From Petrolisthes cinctipes (lineage: Eukaryota > Arthropoda > Malacostraca > Decapoda > Porcellanidae), in contig JAWQEG010000486.1 in NCBI GenBank assembly GCA_033782935.1, forward strand, positions 2,480,001 to 2,544,000: 64,000 bases of DNA. Reading direction: 5' to 3'. Within the stretch, counting starts at the first letter, position 1, and every line of letters starts with the position of its first letter. The position numbers and the translations under genes were made by a program. The notes beneath the pieces are model-generated. The model was not told the origin of the DNA. It did no database searches and saw only the letters and a program-made list of their open reading frames with translations. This document shows, one piece after another, positions 21,291 to 34,856 of this stretch.

Positions 21291-22791
21291 TACAGATTGC
21301 TTCTGGGACCCCAAAATATTGAATTTTCGGGTGTTTTGAGCCTGAATTTGAGATATAAACGGGAAAAGAAGATACATGCACATATTGACTTTGGGCACCA
21401 AAAACATCGATTTTCAGCATGTTTTGGGCCTGAATTTTGAAAATACTCTAACACGGAGTAGGCATGTACAGATCGCTTCTGGGACCCCAAAATATCAAAT
21501 TTTCGGGTGTTTTGGGACTGAATTTGAGATATCGATTTTTTGGCACCTAAAATGTCGATTTTTAGCATGTTTTTAGCCTATATTTTGAAAATATTCTAGC
21601 ACTGTGTAGGCATGTACAGATTGCTTCTGGGACCCCAAAATATTGAATTTTCGGGTGTTTTGAGCCTGAATTAGAGATATAAACGGGTACAGAAGATACA
21701 TGCACATATTGACTTTGGGCATCTAAAATATCGATTTTCAGCATGTTTTGGGCCTGTATTTTGAAAATACTCTAACACTGAGTAGGCATGTACAGATTGC
21801 TTCTGAGACCCCAAAATATTGAATTTTCGGGTGTTTTGAGCCTGAATTTGAGATATAAACGGGTACTGAAGATGCATGCACATATCGACTTTTGTGCACC
21901 TAAAAGAACGATTTTTAGTATGTTTTGAGCATGTATTTTGAAAATACTCTAACACGGAGTAGGCATGTACAGATCGCTTCTGGGACCCCTAAATATCGAA
22001 TTTTCTGTTGTTTTGGGACTGAATTTGAGATATCGACTTTTTGGCACCTAAAAGATCGATTTTTAGCATGTTTTTAGCCTATATTTTGAAAATATTCTAG
22101 CACTGAGTAGGCATGTACAGATTGCTTCTGGGACCCCAAAATATTGAATTTTCGGGTGTTTTGAGCCTGAATTTGAGATATAAACGGGTACAGAAGATAC
22201 ATGCACATATTGACTTTGGGCACCAAAAATATCGATTTTCAGCATGTTTTGGGCCTGAATTTTGAAAATACTCTAACACCGAGTAGGCATGTACAGATCG
22301 CTTCTGGGACCCCAAAATATCGAATTTTCGGGTGTTTAGGGCCAGAATTTGAGATATAAACGGGTACTGAAGATACATGCACATATTGACTTTGGGCATC
22401 TAAAATATCGATTTTCAGCATGTTTTGGGCCTGTATTTTGAAAATACTCTAACACTGAGTAGGCATGTACAAATTGCTTCTGGGACCCCAAAATATTGAA
22501 TTTTCGGGTGTTTTGAGCCTGAATTTGAGATATAAACGGGTACTGAAGATGCATGCACATATCGACTTTTGTGCAACTAAAAGATCGATTTTCAGTATGT
22601 TTTTGGCCTGTATTTTGAAAATACTCTAACACGGAGTAGGCATGTACAGATCCTTCTGGGACCTCTAAATATCGAATTTTCGGGTGTTTTGGGACTGAAT
22701 TTGAGATATCGATTTTTTGGCACCTAAAATGTCGATTTTTAGCATGTTTTTAGCCTATATTTTGAAAATATTCTAGCACTGTGTAGGCATG
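21291..22791. repeat. A2-D/C2-A1-B-C1-A2-D/A1-B-C2 block
   Basis: A2 21291 ('cgggaaaagaag'), D/C2 21467 (148 bp, 'atcaaatttt'), A1 21615, B 21791, C1 21968, A2 22116 (ends 'caccgag'), D/A1 22292, B/D 22468, C2 22645 (147 bp). 21291-22115 matches 8822-9646 (offset 12,469); 22468-23106 matches 10324-10962 (offset 12,144). Confidence 0.87.
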
Positions 22792-24257
22792 TACAGATTG
22801 CTTCTGGGACCCCAAAATATTGAATTTTCGGGTGTTTTGAGCCTGAATTTGAGATATAAACGGGTACTGAAGATGCATGCACATATCGACTTTTGTGCCC
22901 CTAAAAGATCGATTTTCAGTATGTTTTGAGCATGTATTTTGAAAATACTCTAACACGGAGTAGGCATGTACAGATCGCTTCTGGGACCCCTAAATATCGA
23001 ATTTTCGGGTGTTTTGGGACTGAATTTGAGATATTGACTTTTTGGCACCTAAAAGATCGATTTTTAGCATGTTTTTAGCTTATATTTTTAAAATATTCTA
23101 GCACTGAGTAGGCATGTACAGATTGCTTCTGGGACCCCAAAATATTGAATTTTCGGGTGTTTTGAGCCTGAATTTGAGATATAAACGGGTACAGAAGATA
23201 CATGCACATATCGACTTTTGGGCACCAAAAATATCGATTTTCAGCATGTTTTGGGCCTGAATTTTGAAAATACTCTAACACGGAGTAGGCATGAACAGAT
23301 CGCTTCTGGGACCCCTAAATATCGAATTTTCGGGTGTTTTGGGACTGAATTTGAGATATCGACTTTTTGGCACCTAAAAGATCGATTTTTAGCATGTTTT
23401 TAGCCTATTTTTTGAAAATATTCTAGCACTGTACAGATTGCTTCTGGGACCCCAAAATATTGAATTTTCGGGTGTTTTGAGCCTGAATTTGAGATATAAA
23501 CGGGTACAGAAGATACATGCACATATTGACTTTGGGCACCAAAAATATCGATTTTCAGCATGTTTTGGGCCTGAATTTTGAAAATACTCTAACACGGAGT
23601 AGGTATGTACAGATCGCTTCTGAGACCCCAAAATATCGAATTTTCGGGTGTTTAGGGCCAGAATTTGAGATATAAACGGGTACAGAAGATGCATGCACAT
23701 ATCGACTTTTGGACACCTAAAAGATCGATTTTCAGTATGTTTTTGGCCTGTATTTTGAAAATACTCTAACACGGAGTAGGCATGTACAGATACCTTCTGG
23801 GACCTCTAAATATCGAATTTTCGGGTGTTTTGGGACTGAATTTGAGATATCGATTTTTTGGCACCTAAAATGTCGATTTTCAGCATGTTTTTAGCCTATA
23901 TTTTGAAAATATTCTAGCAATGTTTAGGCATGTACAGATTGCTTCTGGGACCCCAAAATATTGAATTTTCGGGTGTTTTGAGCCTGAATTTGAGATATAA
24001 ACGGGTACTGAAGATGCATGCACATATCGACTTTTGTGCACCTAAAAGATCGATTTTCAGTATGTTTTGAGCATGTATTTTGAAAATACTTTAACACGGA
24101 GTAGGCATGTACAGATCGCTTCTGGGACCCCTAAATATCGAATTTTCGGGTGTTTTGGGACTGAATTTGAGATATCGACTTTTTGGCACCTAAAAGATCG
24201 ATTTTTAGCATGTTTTTAGCCTATATTTTGAAAATATTCTAGCACTGAGTAGGCATG
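22792..24257. repeat. Rearranged block rich in B-C1 dimers
   Basis: B 22792, C1 22969, A2-D mosaic 23117 (A-type start, 'tatcgacttttgggcacc' centre), C1' 23294 ('gcatgaacag'), A2 23432, D 23608 (preceded by 'gtaggtatg'), C2 23785, B 23933 (after 'agcaatgtttaggc'), C1 24110. 23117-23932 matches 27737-28552 at an offset of 4620. Confidence 0.87.
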
Positions 24258-26911
24258 TACAGATTGCTTCTGGGACCCCAAAATATTGAATTTTCGGGTG
24301 TTTTGAGCCTGAATTTGAGATATAAACGGGTACAGAAGATACATGCACATATTGACTTTTGGCATCTAAAATATCGATTTTCAGCATGTTTTGGGCCTGT
24401 ATTTTGAAAATACTCTAACACTGAGTAGGCATGTACAGATTGCTTCTGGGACCCCAAAATATTGAATTTTCGGGTGTTTTGAGCCTGAATTTGAGATATA
24501 AACGGGTACTGAAGATGCATGCACATATCGACTTTTGTCCACCTAAAAGATCGATTTTCAGTATGTTTTGAGCATGTATTTTGAAAATACTTTAACACGG
24601 AGTAGGCATGTACAGATCGCTTCTGGGACCCCTAAATATCGAATTTTCGGGTGTTTTGGGACTGAATTTGAGATATCGACTTTTTGGCACCTAAAAGATC
24701 GATTTTTAGCATGTTTTTATCCTATATTTTGAAAATATTCTATCACTGAGTAGGCATGTACAGATTGCTTCTGGGACCCCAAAATATTGAATTTTCGGGT
24801 GTTTTGAGCCTGAATTTGAGATATAAACGGGTACAGAAGATACATGCACATATTGACTTTGGGCACCAAAAATATCGATTTTCAGCATGTTTTGGGCATG
24901 AATTTTGAAAATACTCTAACACGGAGTAGGCATGTACAGATCGCTTCTGGGACACCAAAATATCGAATTTTCGGGTGTTTAGGGCCAGAATTTGAGATAT
25001 AAACGGGTACAGAAGATGCATGCACATATCGACTTTTGGGCACCTAAAAGATCGATTTTCAGTATGTTTTTGGCCTGTATTTTGAAAATACTTTAACACG
25101 GAGTTGGCATGTACAGATACCTTCTGGGACCTCTAAATATCGAATTTTCGGGTGTTTTGGGACTGAATTTGAGATATCGATTTTTTGGCACCTAAAATGT
25201 CGATTTTCAGCATGTTTTTAGCCTATATCTTGAAAATATTCTAGCACTGTGTAGGCATGTACAGATTGCTTCTGGGACCCCAAAATATTGAATTTTCGGG
25301 TGTTTTGAGCCTGAATTTGAGATATAAACGGGTACTGAAGATGCATGCACATATCGACTTTTGTGCACCTAAAAGATCGATTTTCAGTATGTTTTGAGCA
25401 TGTATTTTGAAAATACTCTAACACGGAGTAGGCATGTACAGATCGCTTCTGGGACCCCTAAATATCGAATTTTCGGGTGTTTTGGGACTGAATTTGAGAT
25501 ATCGACTTTTTGGCACCTAAAAGATCGATTTTTAGCATGTTTTTAGCCTATATTTTGAAAATATTCTAGCACTGAGTAGGCATGTACAGATTGCTTCTGG
25601 GACCCCAAAATATTGAATTTTCGGGTGTTTTGAGCCTGAATTTGAGATATAAACGGGTACAGAAGATACATGCACATATTGACTTTTGGCATCTAAAATA
25701 TCGATTTTCAGCATGTTTTGGGCCTGTATTTTGAAAATACTCTAACACTGAGTAGGCATGTACAGATTGCTTCTGGGACCCCAAAATATTGAATTTTCGG
25801 GTGTTTTGAGCCTGAATTTGAGATATAAACGGGTACTGAAGATGCATGCACATATCGACTTTTGTCCACCTAAAAGATCGATTTTCAGTATGTTTTGAGC
25901 ATGTATTTTGAAAATACTTTAACACGGAGTAGGCATGTACAGATCGCTTCTGGGACCCCTAAATATCGAATTTTCGGGTGTTTTGGGACTGAATTTGAGA
26001 TATCGACTTTTTGGCACCTAAAAGATCGATTTTTAGCATGTTTTTATCCTATATTTTGAAAATATTCTATCACTGAGTAGGCATGTACAGATTGCTTCTG
26101 GGACCCCAAAATATTGAATTTTCGGGTGTTTTGAGCCTGAATTTGAGATATAAACGGGTACAGAAGATACATGCACATATTGACTTTGGGCACCAAAAAT
26201 ATCGATTTTCAGCATGTTTTGGGCATGAATTTTGAAAATACTCTAACACGGAGTAGGCATGTACAGATCGCTTCTGGGACACCAAAATATCGAATTTTCG
26301 GGTGTTTAGGGCCAGAATTTGAGATATAAACGGGTACAGAAGATGCATGCACATATCGACTTTTGGGCACCTAAAAGATCGATTTTCAGTATGTTTTTGG
26401 CCTGTATTTTGAAAATACTTTAACACGGAGTTGGCATGTACAGATACCTTCTGGGACCTCTAAATATCGAATTTTCGGGTGTTTTGGGACTGAATTTGAG
26501 ATATCGATTTTTTGGCACCTAAAATGTCGATTTTCAGCATGTTTTTAGCCTATATCTTGAAAATATTCTAGCACTGTGTAGGCATGTACAGATTGCTTCT
26601 GGGACCCCAAAATATTGAATTTTCGGGTGTTTTGAGCCTGAATTTGAGATATAAACGGGTACTGAAGATGCATGCACATATCGACTTTTGTGCACCTAAA
26701 AGATCGATTTTCAGTATGTTTTGAGCATGTATTTTGAAAATACTCTAACACGGAGTAGGCATGTACAGATCGCTTCTGGGACCCCTAAATATCGAATTTT
26801 CGGGTGTTTTGAGCCTGAATTTGAGATATAAACGGGTACTGAAGATGCATGCACATATCGACTTTTGGGCACCTAAAAGATCGATTTTCAGTATGTTTTT
26901 GGCCTGTATTT
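24258..26911. repeat. Tandem duplication of 1327 bp, copies visually identical
   Basis: Copy 1: A1 24258, B 24434, C1 24611, A2 24759, D 24935, C2 25112, B 25260, C1 25437. Copy 2 repeats each start 1327 bp later (25585 to 26764). Shared rare variants: 'tgtccacc', 'gtttttatcc', 'ctatcactgag', 'gacaccaaaat', 'gagttggcatg', 'atatcttgaaa'. I found no difference by eye within the repeated part. Identity begins near 24,090 and ends near 26,810, where the last C1 becomes D-like. 1327 is a 1002-bp hexamer plus a 325-bp B-C1 dimer. Confidence 0.92.
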
Positions 26912-28051
26912 TGTAAATACTCTAACACGGAGTAGGCATGTACAGATCCTTCTGGGACCTCTAAATATCGAATTTTCGGGTGTTTTGGGACTGAATTTGA
27001 GATATCGATTTTTTGGCACCTAAAATGTCGATTTTTAGCATGTTTTTAGCCTATATTTTGAAAATATTCTAGCACTGAGTAGGCATGTACAGATTGCTTC
27101 TGGGAACCCAAAATATTGAATTTTCGGGTGTTTTGAGCCTGAATTTGAGATATAAACGGGTACTTAAGATGCATGCACATATCGACTTTTGTGCACCTAA
27201 AAGATCGATTTTCAGTATGTTTTGAGCATGTATTTTGAAAATACTCTAACACGGAGTAGGCATGTACAGATCGCTTCTGGGACCCCTAAATATCGAATTT
27301 TCGGGTGTTTTGGGACTGAATTTGAGATATCGACTTTTTGGCACCTAAAAGATCGATTTTTAGCATGTTTTTAGCCTATATTTTGAAAATATTCTAGCAC
27401 AGAGTAGGCATGTACAGATTGCTTCTGGGACCCCAAAATATTGAATTTTCGGGTGTTTTGAGCCTGAATTTGAGATATAAACGGGTACAGAAGATACATG
27501 CACATATTGACTTTGGGCACCAAAAATATCGATTTTCAGCATGTTTTGGGCATGAATTTTGAAAATACTCTAACACGGAGTAGGCATGTACAGATCGCTT
27601 CTGGGACCCCTAAATATCGAATTTTCGGGTGTTTTGGGACTGAATTTGAGATATCGACTTTTTGGCACCTAAAAGATCGATTTTTAGCATGTTTTTAGCC
27701 TATATTTTGAAAATATTCTAGCACTGAGTAGGCATGTACAGATTGCTTCTGGGACCCCAAAATATTGAATTTTCGGGTGTTTTGAGCCTGAATTTGAGAT
27801 ATAAACGGGTGCAGAAGATACATGCACATATCGACTTTTGGGCACCAAAAATATCGATTTTCAGTATGTTTTGGGCATGTATTTTGAAAATACTCTAACA
27901 CGGAGTAGGCATGAACAGATCGCTTCTGGGACCCCTAAATATCGAATTTTCGGGTGTTTTGGGACTGAATTTGAGATATCGACTTTTTGGCACCTAAAAG
28001 ATCGATTTTTAGCATGTTTTTAGCCTCTTTTTTGAAAATATTCTAGCACTG
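26912..28051. repeat. C2-B-C1-A2-C1-mosaic-C1' block
   Basis: The C1/D monomer begun at 26764 (177 bp) ends at 26940. Then C2 26941 (147 bp), B 27088 ('tacttaag'), C1 27265, A2 27413, C1 27589, A2-D mosaic 27737 ('gtgcagaag'), C1' 27914 ('gcatgaacag'). Compared with 22645-23431 it has an extra A2-C1 dimer of 324 bp, which accounts for the offset change from 4296 to 4620. Confidence 0.86.
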
Positions 28052-29867
28052 TACAGATTGCTTCTGGGACCCCAAAATATTGAATTTTCGGGTGTTTTGA
28101 GCCTGAATTTGAGATATAAACGGGTACAGAAGATACATGCACATATTGACTTTGGGCACCAAAAATATCGATTTTCAGCATGTTTTGGGCCTGAATTTAG
28201 AAAATACTCTAACACGGAGTAGGTATGTACAGATCGCTTCTGGGACCCCAAAATATCGAATTTTCGGGTGTTTAGGGCCAGAATTTGAGATATAAACGGG
28301 TACAGAAGATGCATGCACATATCGACTTTTGGGCACCTAAAAGATCGATTTTCAGTATGTTTTTGGCCTGTATTCTGAAAATACTCTAACACGGAGTAGG
28401 CATGTACAGATACCTTCTGGGACCTCTAAATATCGAATTTTCGGGTGTTTTGGGACTGAATTTGAGATATCGATTTTTTGGCACCTAAAATGTCGATTTT
28501 CAACATGTTTTTAGCCTATATTTTGAAAATATTCTAGCACTGTGTAGGCATGTACAGATTGCTTCTGGGACCCCAAAATATTGAATTTTCGGGTGTTTTG
28601 AGCCTGAATTTGAGATATAAACGGGTACAGAAGATACATGCACATATTGACTTTTGGCATCTAAAATATCGATTTTCAGCATGTTTTGGGCCTGTATTTT
28701 GAAAATACTCTAACACGGAGTAGGCATGAATATATCGCTTCTGGGACCCATAAATATCGAATTTTCGGGTGTTTTGGGACTGAATTTGAGATATCGACTT
28801 TTTGGCACCTAAAATGTCGATTTTTAGCATGTTTTTAGCCTATATTTTGAAAATATTCTAGCACTGTGTAGGCATGTACAGATTGCTTCTGGGACCCCAA
28901 AATATTGAATTTTCGGGTGTTTTGAGCCTGAATTTGAGATATAAACGGGTACAGAAGATACATGCACATATTGACTTTGGGCATCTAAAATATCGATTTT
29001 CAGCATGTTTTGGGCCTGAATTTTGAAAATACTCTAACACGGAGTAGGCATGTACAGATCGCTTCTGGGACCCCAAAATATCGAATTTTCCGGTGTTTAG
29101 GGCCAGAATTTGAGATATAAACGGGTACAGAAGATGCATGCACATATCGACTTTTGGGCACCTAAAAGATCGATTTTCAGTATGTTTTGGCTTGTATTTT
29201 GAAAATACTCTAACACGGAGTAGGCATGTACAGATACCTTCTGGGACCTCTAAATATCGAATTTTCGGGTGTTTTGGGACTGAATTTGAGATATCGATTT
29301 TTTGGCACCTAAAATGTCGATTTTTAGCATGTTTTTAGCCTATATTTTGAAAATATTCTAGCACTGAGTAGGCATGTACAGATTGCTTCTGGGAACCCAA
29401 AATATTGAATTTTCGGGTGTTTTGAGCCTGAATATGAGATATAAACGGGTACAGAAGATACATGCACATATTGACTTTGGGCACCAAAAATATCGATTTT
29501 CAGCATGTTTTAGGCCTGAATTTTGAAAATACTCTAACACGGAGTAGGCATGTACAGATCGCTTCTGGGAACCCAAAATATCGAATTTTCGGGTGTTTTG
29601 AGCCTGAATTTGAGATATAAACGGGTACTGAAGATGCATGCACATATCGACTTTTGTGCACCTAAAAGATCGATTTTCAGTATGTTTTGAGCATGTATTT
29701 TGAAAATACTCTAACACGGAGTAGGCATGTACAGATCGCTTCTGGGACCCCTAAATATCGAATTTTCGGGTGTTTTGGGACTGAATTTGAGATATCGACT
29801 TTTTGGCACCTAAAAGATCGATTTTTAGCATGTTTTTAGCCTATATTTTGAAAATATTCTAGCACTG
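28052..29867. repeat. Mixed block with A1-C1/C2 and A1-D-C2 units
   Basis: A2 28052, D 28228, C2 28405, A1 28553, C1/C2 28729 ('gaatatatcgc', 'gacccataaat'), A1 28877, D 29053 ('ttttccggtg', one T lost), C2 29229, A2 29377 ('ttttaggcctg'), D/B 29553, C1' 29730. 28877-29376 resembles 6327-6827 and 29377-29867 resembles 534-1023. Confidence 0.86.
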
Positions 29868-30869
29868 TACAGATTGGTTCTGGGACCCCAAAATATTGAA
29901 TTTTCAGGTGTTTTGAGCCTGAATTTGAGATATAAACGGGTACAGAAGATACATGCACATATTGACTTTGGGCATCTAAAATATCGATTTTCAGCATGTT
30001 TTGGGCCTGTATTTTGAAAATACTCTAACACTGACTAGGCATGTACAGATTGCTTCTGGGACCCCAAAATATTGAATTTTCGGGTGTTTTGAGCCTGAAT
30101 TTGAGATATAAACGGGTACTGAAGATGCATGCACATATCGACTTTTGTGCACCTAAAAGATCGATTTTCAGTATGTTTTGAGCATGTATTTTGAAAATAC
30201 TCTAACACGGAGTAGGCATGTACAGATCGCTTCTTGGACCCCTAAATATCGAATTTTCGGGTGTTTTGGGACTGAATTTGAGATATCGACTTTTTGGCAC
30301 CTAAAAGATCGATTTTTAGCATGTTTTTAGCCTATATTTTGAAAATATTCTAGCACTGTGTAGGCATGTACAGATTGCTTCTGGGACCCCAAAATATTGA
30401 ATTTTCGGGTGTTTTGAGCCTGAATTTGAGATATAAACGGGTACAGAAGATACATGCACATATTGACTTTGGGCACCAAAAATATCGATTTTCAGCATGT
30501 TTTGGGCCTGAATTTTGATAATACTCTTACACGGAGTAGGCATGTACAGATCGATTCTGGGACCCCAAAATATCGAATTTTCGGGTGTTTAGGGCCAGAA
30601 TTTGAGATATAAACGGGTACAGAACATGCATGCACATATCGACTTTTGGGCACCTAAAAGATCGATTTTCAGTATGTTTTTGGCCTGTATTTTGAAAATA
30701 CTCTAACACGGAGTAGGCATGTACAGATACCTTCTGGGACCTCTAAATATCGAATTTTCGGGTGTTTTGGGACTGAATTTGAGATATCGATTTTTTGGCA
30801 CCTAAAATGTCGATTTTTAGCATGTTTTTAGCCTATATTTTGGAAATATTCTAGCACTGTGTAGGCATG
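29868..30869. repeat. Canonical 1002-bp hexamer
   Basis: A1 29868, B 30044, C1 30221 ('cttcttgg'), A2 30369 (ends 'ttgataat'), D 30545, C2 30722. It shares these rare variants with 1701-2702 at an offset of 28,167. Confidence 0.91.
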
Positions 30870-32500
30870 TACAGATTGCTTCTGGGACCCCAAAATATTG
30901 AATTTTCGGGTGTTTTGAGCCTGAATTTGAGATATAAACGGGTACAGAAGATACATGCACATATTGACTTTGGGCATCTAAAATATCGATTTTCAGCATG
31001 TTTTGGGCCTGTATTTTGAAAATACTCTAACACTGAGTAGGCATGTACAGATTGCTTCTGGGACCCCAAAATATTGAATTTTTAGGTGTTTTGAGCCTCA
31101 ATTTGAGATATAAACGGGTACTGAAGATGCATGCACATATCGACTTTTGTGCACCTAAAAGATCGATTTTCAGTATGTTTTGAGCATGTATTTTGAAAAT
31201 ACTCTAACACGGAGTAGGCATGTACAGATCGCTTCTGGGACCCCTAAATATTGAATTTTCGGGTGTTTTGGGACTGAATTTGAGATATCGACTTTTTGGC
31301 ACCTAAAAGATCGATTTTTAGCATGTTTTTAGCCTATATTTTGAAAATATTCTAGCACTGAGTAGGCATGTACAGATTGCTTCTGGGACCCCAAAATATT
31401 GAATTTTTGGGTGTTTTGAGCCTGAATTTGAAATATAAACGGGTACAGATGATACATGCACATATTGACTTTGGGCACCTAAAATATCGATTTTCAGCAT
31501 GTTTTGAGCATGTATTTTGAAAATACTCTAACACGGAGTAGGCATGTACAGATCGCTTCTGGGACCCCTAAATATCGAATTTTCGGGTGTTTTGGGACTG
31601 AATTTGAGATATCGACTTTTGGGCACCTAAAAGATCGATTTTTAGCATGTTTTTAGCCTTTATTTTGAAAATATTCTAGCACTGTACAGATTGCTTCTGG
31701 GACCCCAAAATATTGAATTTTCGGGTGTTTTGAGCCTGAATTTGAGATATAAACGAGTACAGAAGATACATGCACATATTGACTTTGGGCACCAAAAATA
31801 TCGATTTTCAGCATGTTTTGGGCCTGAATTTTTATAATACTCTAACACGGAGTAGGCATGTACAGATCGCTTCTGGGACCCCAAAATATCGAATTTTCGG
31901 TTGTTTAGGGCCAGAATTTGAGATATAAACGGGTACAGAAGATGCATGCACATATCGACTTTTGGGCACCTAAAAGATCGATTTTCAGTATGTTTTTGGC
32001 CTGTATTTTGAAAATACTCTAACACGGAGTAGGCATGTACAGATACCTTCTGGGACCTCTAAATATCGAATTTTCGGGTGTTTTGGGACTGAATTTGAGA
32101 TATCGATTTTTTGGCACCTAAAATGTCGATTTTTAGCATGTTTTTAGCCTATATTATGAAAATATTCTAGCACTGTGTAGGCATGTACAGATTGCTTCTG
32201 GGACCCCAAAATATTGAATTTTCGGGTGTTTTGAGCCTGAATTTGAGATATAAACGGGTACTGAAGATGTATGCACATATCGACTTTTGTGCACCTAAAA
32301 GATCGATTTTCAATATGTTTTGAGCATGTATTTTGAAAATACTCTAACACGGAGTAGGCATGTACAGATCGCTTCTGGGACCCCTAAATATCGAATTTTC
32401 GGGTGTTTTGGGACTGAAATTGAGATATCGACTTTTTGGCACCTAAAAGATCGATTTTTAGCATGTTTTTAGCCTATATTTTGAAAATATTCTAGCACTG
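30870..32500. repeat. Ten-monomer block matching 3871-5500
   Basis: A1 30870, B 31046, C1 31223, A2v 31371 ('ttgaaatataaac'), C1' 31547, A2 31685, D 31861, C2 32038, B 32186, C1' 32363. The order and every start match 3871-5364 at an offset of exactly 26,999 bp, with scattered substitutions such as 'gcctttatttt' at 31657. Confidence 0.89.
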
Positions 32501-34856
32501 TACAGATTGCTTCTGGGACCCCAAAATATTGAATTTTCGGGAGTTTTGAGCCTGAATTTGAGATATAAACGGGTACAGAAGATACATGCACATATTGACT
32601 TTGGGCACCAAAAATATCGATTTTCAGCATGTTTTGGGCCTGAATTTTGAAAATACTCTAACACTGAGTAGGCATGTACAGATCGCTTCTGGGACCCCTA
32701 AATATCGAATTTTCGGGTGTTTTGGGACTGAATTTGAGATATAAACGGGTACAGAAGATACATGCACATATTGACTTTGGGCACCAAAAATATCGATTTT
32801 CAGCATGCTTTGGGCCTGAATTTTGAAAATACTCTAATACTGAGTAGGCATGTACAGATCGCTTCTGGGACCCCAAAATATCGAATTTTCGGGTGTTTAG
32901 GGCCAGAATTTGAGATATAAACGGGTACAGAAGATGCATGCACATATCGACTTTTGGGCACCTAAAAGATCGATTTTCAGTATGTTTTTGGCCTGTATTT
33001 TGAAAATACTCTAACACGGAGTAGGCATGTACAGATACCTTCTGGGACCTCTAAATATCGAATTTTCGGGTGTTTTGGGACTGAATTTGAGATATCGATT
33101 TTTTGGCACCTAAAATGTCGATTTTTAGCATGTTTTTAGCCTATATTTTGAAAATATTCTAGCACTGTGTAGGCATGTACAGATTGCTTCTGGGACCCCA
33201 AAATACTGAATTTTCGGGTGTTTTGAGCCTGAATTTGAGATATAAACGGGTACAGAAGATACATGCACACATTGACTTTGGGCATCTAAAATATCGATTT
33301 TCAGCATGTTTTGGGCCTGTATTTTGAAAATACTCTAACACTGAGTAGGCATGTACAGATTGCTTCTGGGACCCCAAAATATTGAATTTTCGGGTGTTTT
33401 GAGCCTGAATTTGAGATATAAACGGGTACTGAAGATGCATGCACATATCGACTTTTGTGCAACTAAAAGATCGATTTTCAGTATGTTTTGAGCATGTATT
33501 TTGAAAATACTCTAACACGGAGTAGGCATGTACAGATCGCTTCTTGGACCCCTAAATATCGAATTTTCGGGTGTTTTGGGACTGAATTTGAGATATCGAC
33601 TTTTTGGCACCTAAAATATCGATTTTCAGCATGTTTTGGGCCTGAAATTTGAAAATACTCTAACACTGAGTAGGCATGTACAGATCGCTTCTGGGACCCC
33701 AAAATATCGAATTTTCGGGTGTTTAGGGCCAGAATTTGAGATATAAACGGGTACAGAAGATGCATGCACATATCGACTTTTGGGCACCTAAAAGATCGAT
33801 TTTCAGTATGTTTTTGGCCTGTATTTTGAAAATACTCTAACACGGAGTAGGCATGTACAGATACCTTCTGGGACCTCTAAATATCGAATTTTCGGGTGTT
33901 TTGGGACTGAATTTGAGATATCGATTTTTTGGCACCTAAAATGTCGATTTTTAGCATGTTTTTAGCCTATATTTTGAAAATATTCTAGCGCTGTGTAGGC
34001 ATGTACAGATTGCTTCTGGGACCCCAAAATACTGAATTTTCGGGTGTTTTGAGCCTGAATTTGAGATATAAACGGGTACAGAAGATACATGCACACATTG
34101 ACTTTGGGCATCTAAAATATCGATTTTCAGCATGTTTTGGGCCTGTATTTTGAAAATACTCTAACACTGAGTAGGCATGTACAGATTGCTTCTGGGACCC
34201 CAAAATATTGAATTTTCGGGTGTTTTGAGCCTGAATTTGAGATATAAACGGGTACTGAAGATGCATGCACATATCGACTTTTGTGCACCTAAAAGATCGA
34301 TTTTTAGTATGTTTTGAGCATGTATTTTGAAAATACTCTAACACGGAGTAGGCATGTACAGATCGCTTCTTGGACCCCTAAATATCGAATTTTCGGGTGT
34401 TTTGGGACTGAATTTGAGATATCGACTTTTTGGCACCTAAAAGATCGATTTTTAGCATGTTTTTAGCCTATATTTTGAAAATATTCTAGCACTGAGTAAG
34501 CATGTACAGATTGCTTCTGGGACCCCAAAATACTGAATTTTCGGGTGTTTTGAGCCTGAATTTGAGATATAAACGGGTACAGAAGATACATGCACACATT
34601 GACTTTGGGCATCTAAAATATCGATTTTCAGCATGTTTTGGGCCTGTATTTTGAAAATACTCTAACACTGAGTAGGCATGTACAGATTGCTTCTGGGACC
34701 CCAAAATATTGAATTTTCGGGTGTTTTGAGCCTGAATTTGATATATAAACGGGTACAGAAGATACATGCACATATTGACTTTGGGCACCAAAAATATCGA
34801 TTTTCAGCATGTTTTCTGCCTGAATTTTGAAAATACTCTAACACGGAGTAGGCATG
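32501..34856. repeat. 826-bp repeat with C1/A2 mosaics
   Basis: A2 32501 ('gggagtttt'), C1/A2 32677, D 32853, C2 33030, A1 33178, B 33354, C1 33531 (A2-like tail), D 33679, C2 33856, A1 34004, B 34180, C1 34357, A1 34505, A2 34681. A1 at 33178, 34004 and 34505 share 'aatactgaa' and 'gcacacattg'; the first two are 826 bp apart and the third 501 bp further. Confidence 0.87.

Noticed and set aside
24258..26911. Transposon or target-site duplication as the cause of the 1327-bp repeat
   Set aside because: The repeated unit is ordinary satellite, both edges lie inside monomers in register, and there are no terminal repeats or foreign sequence.
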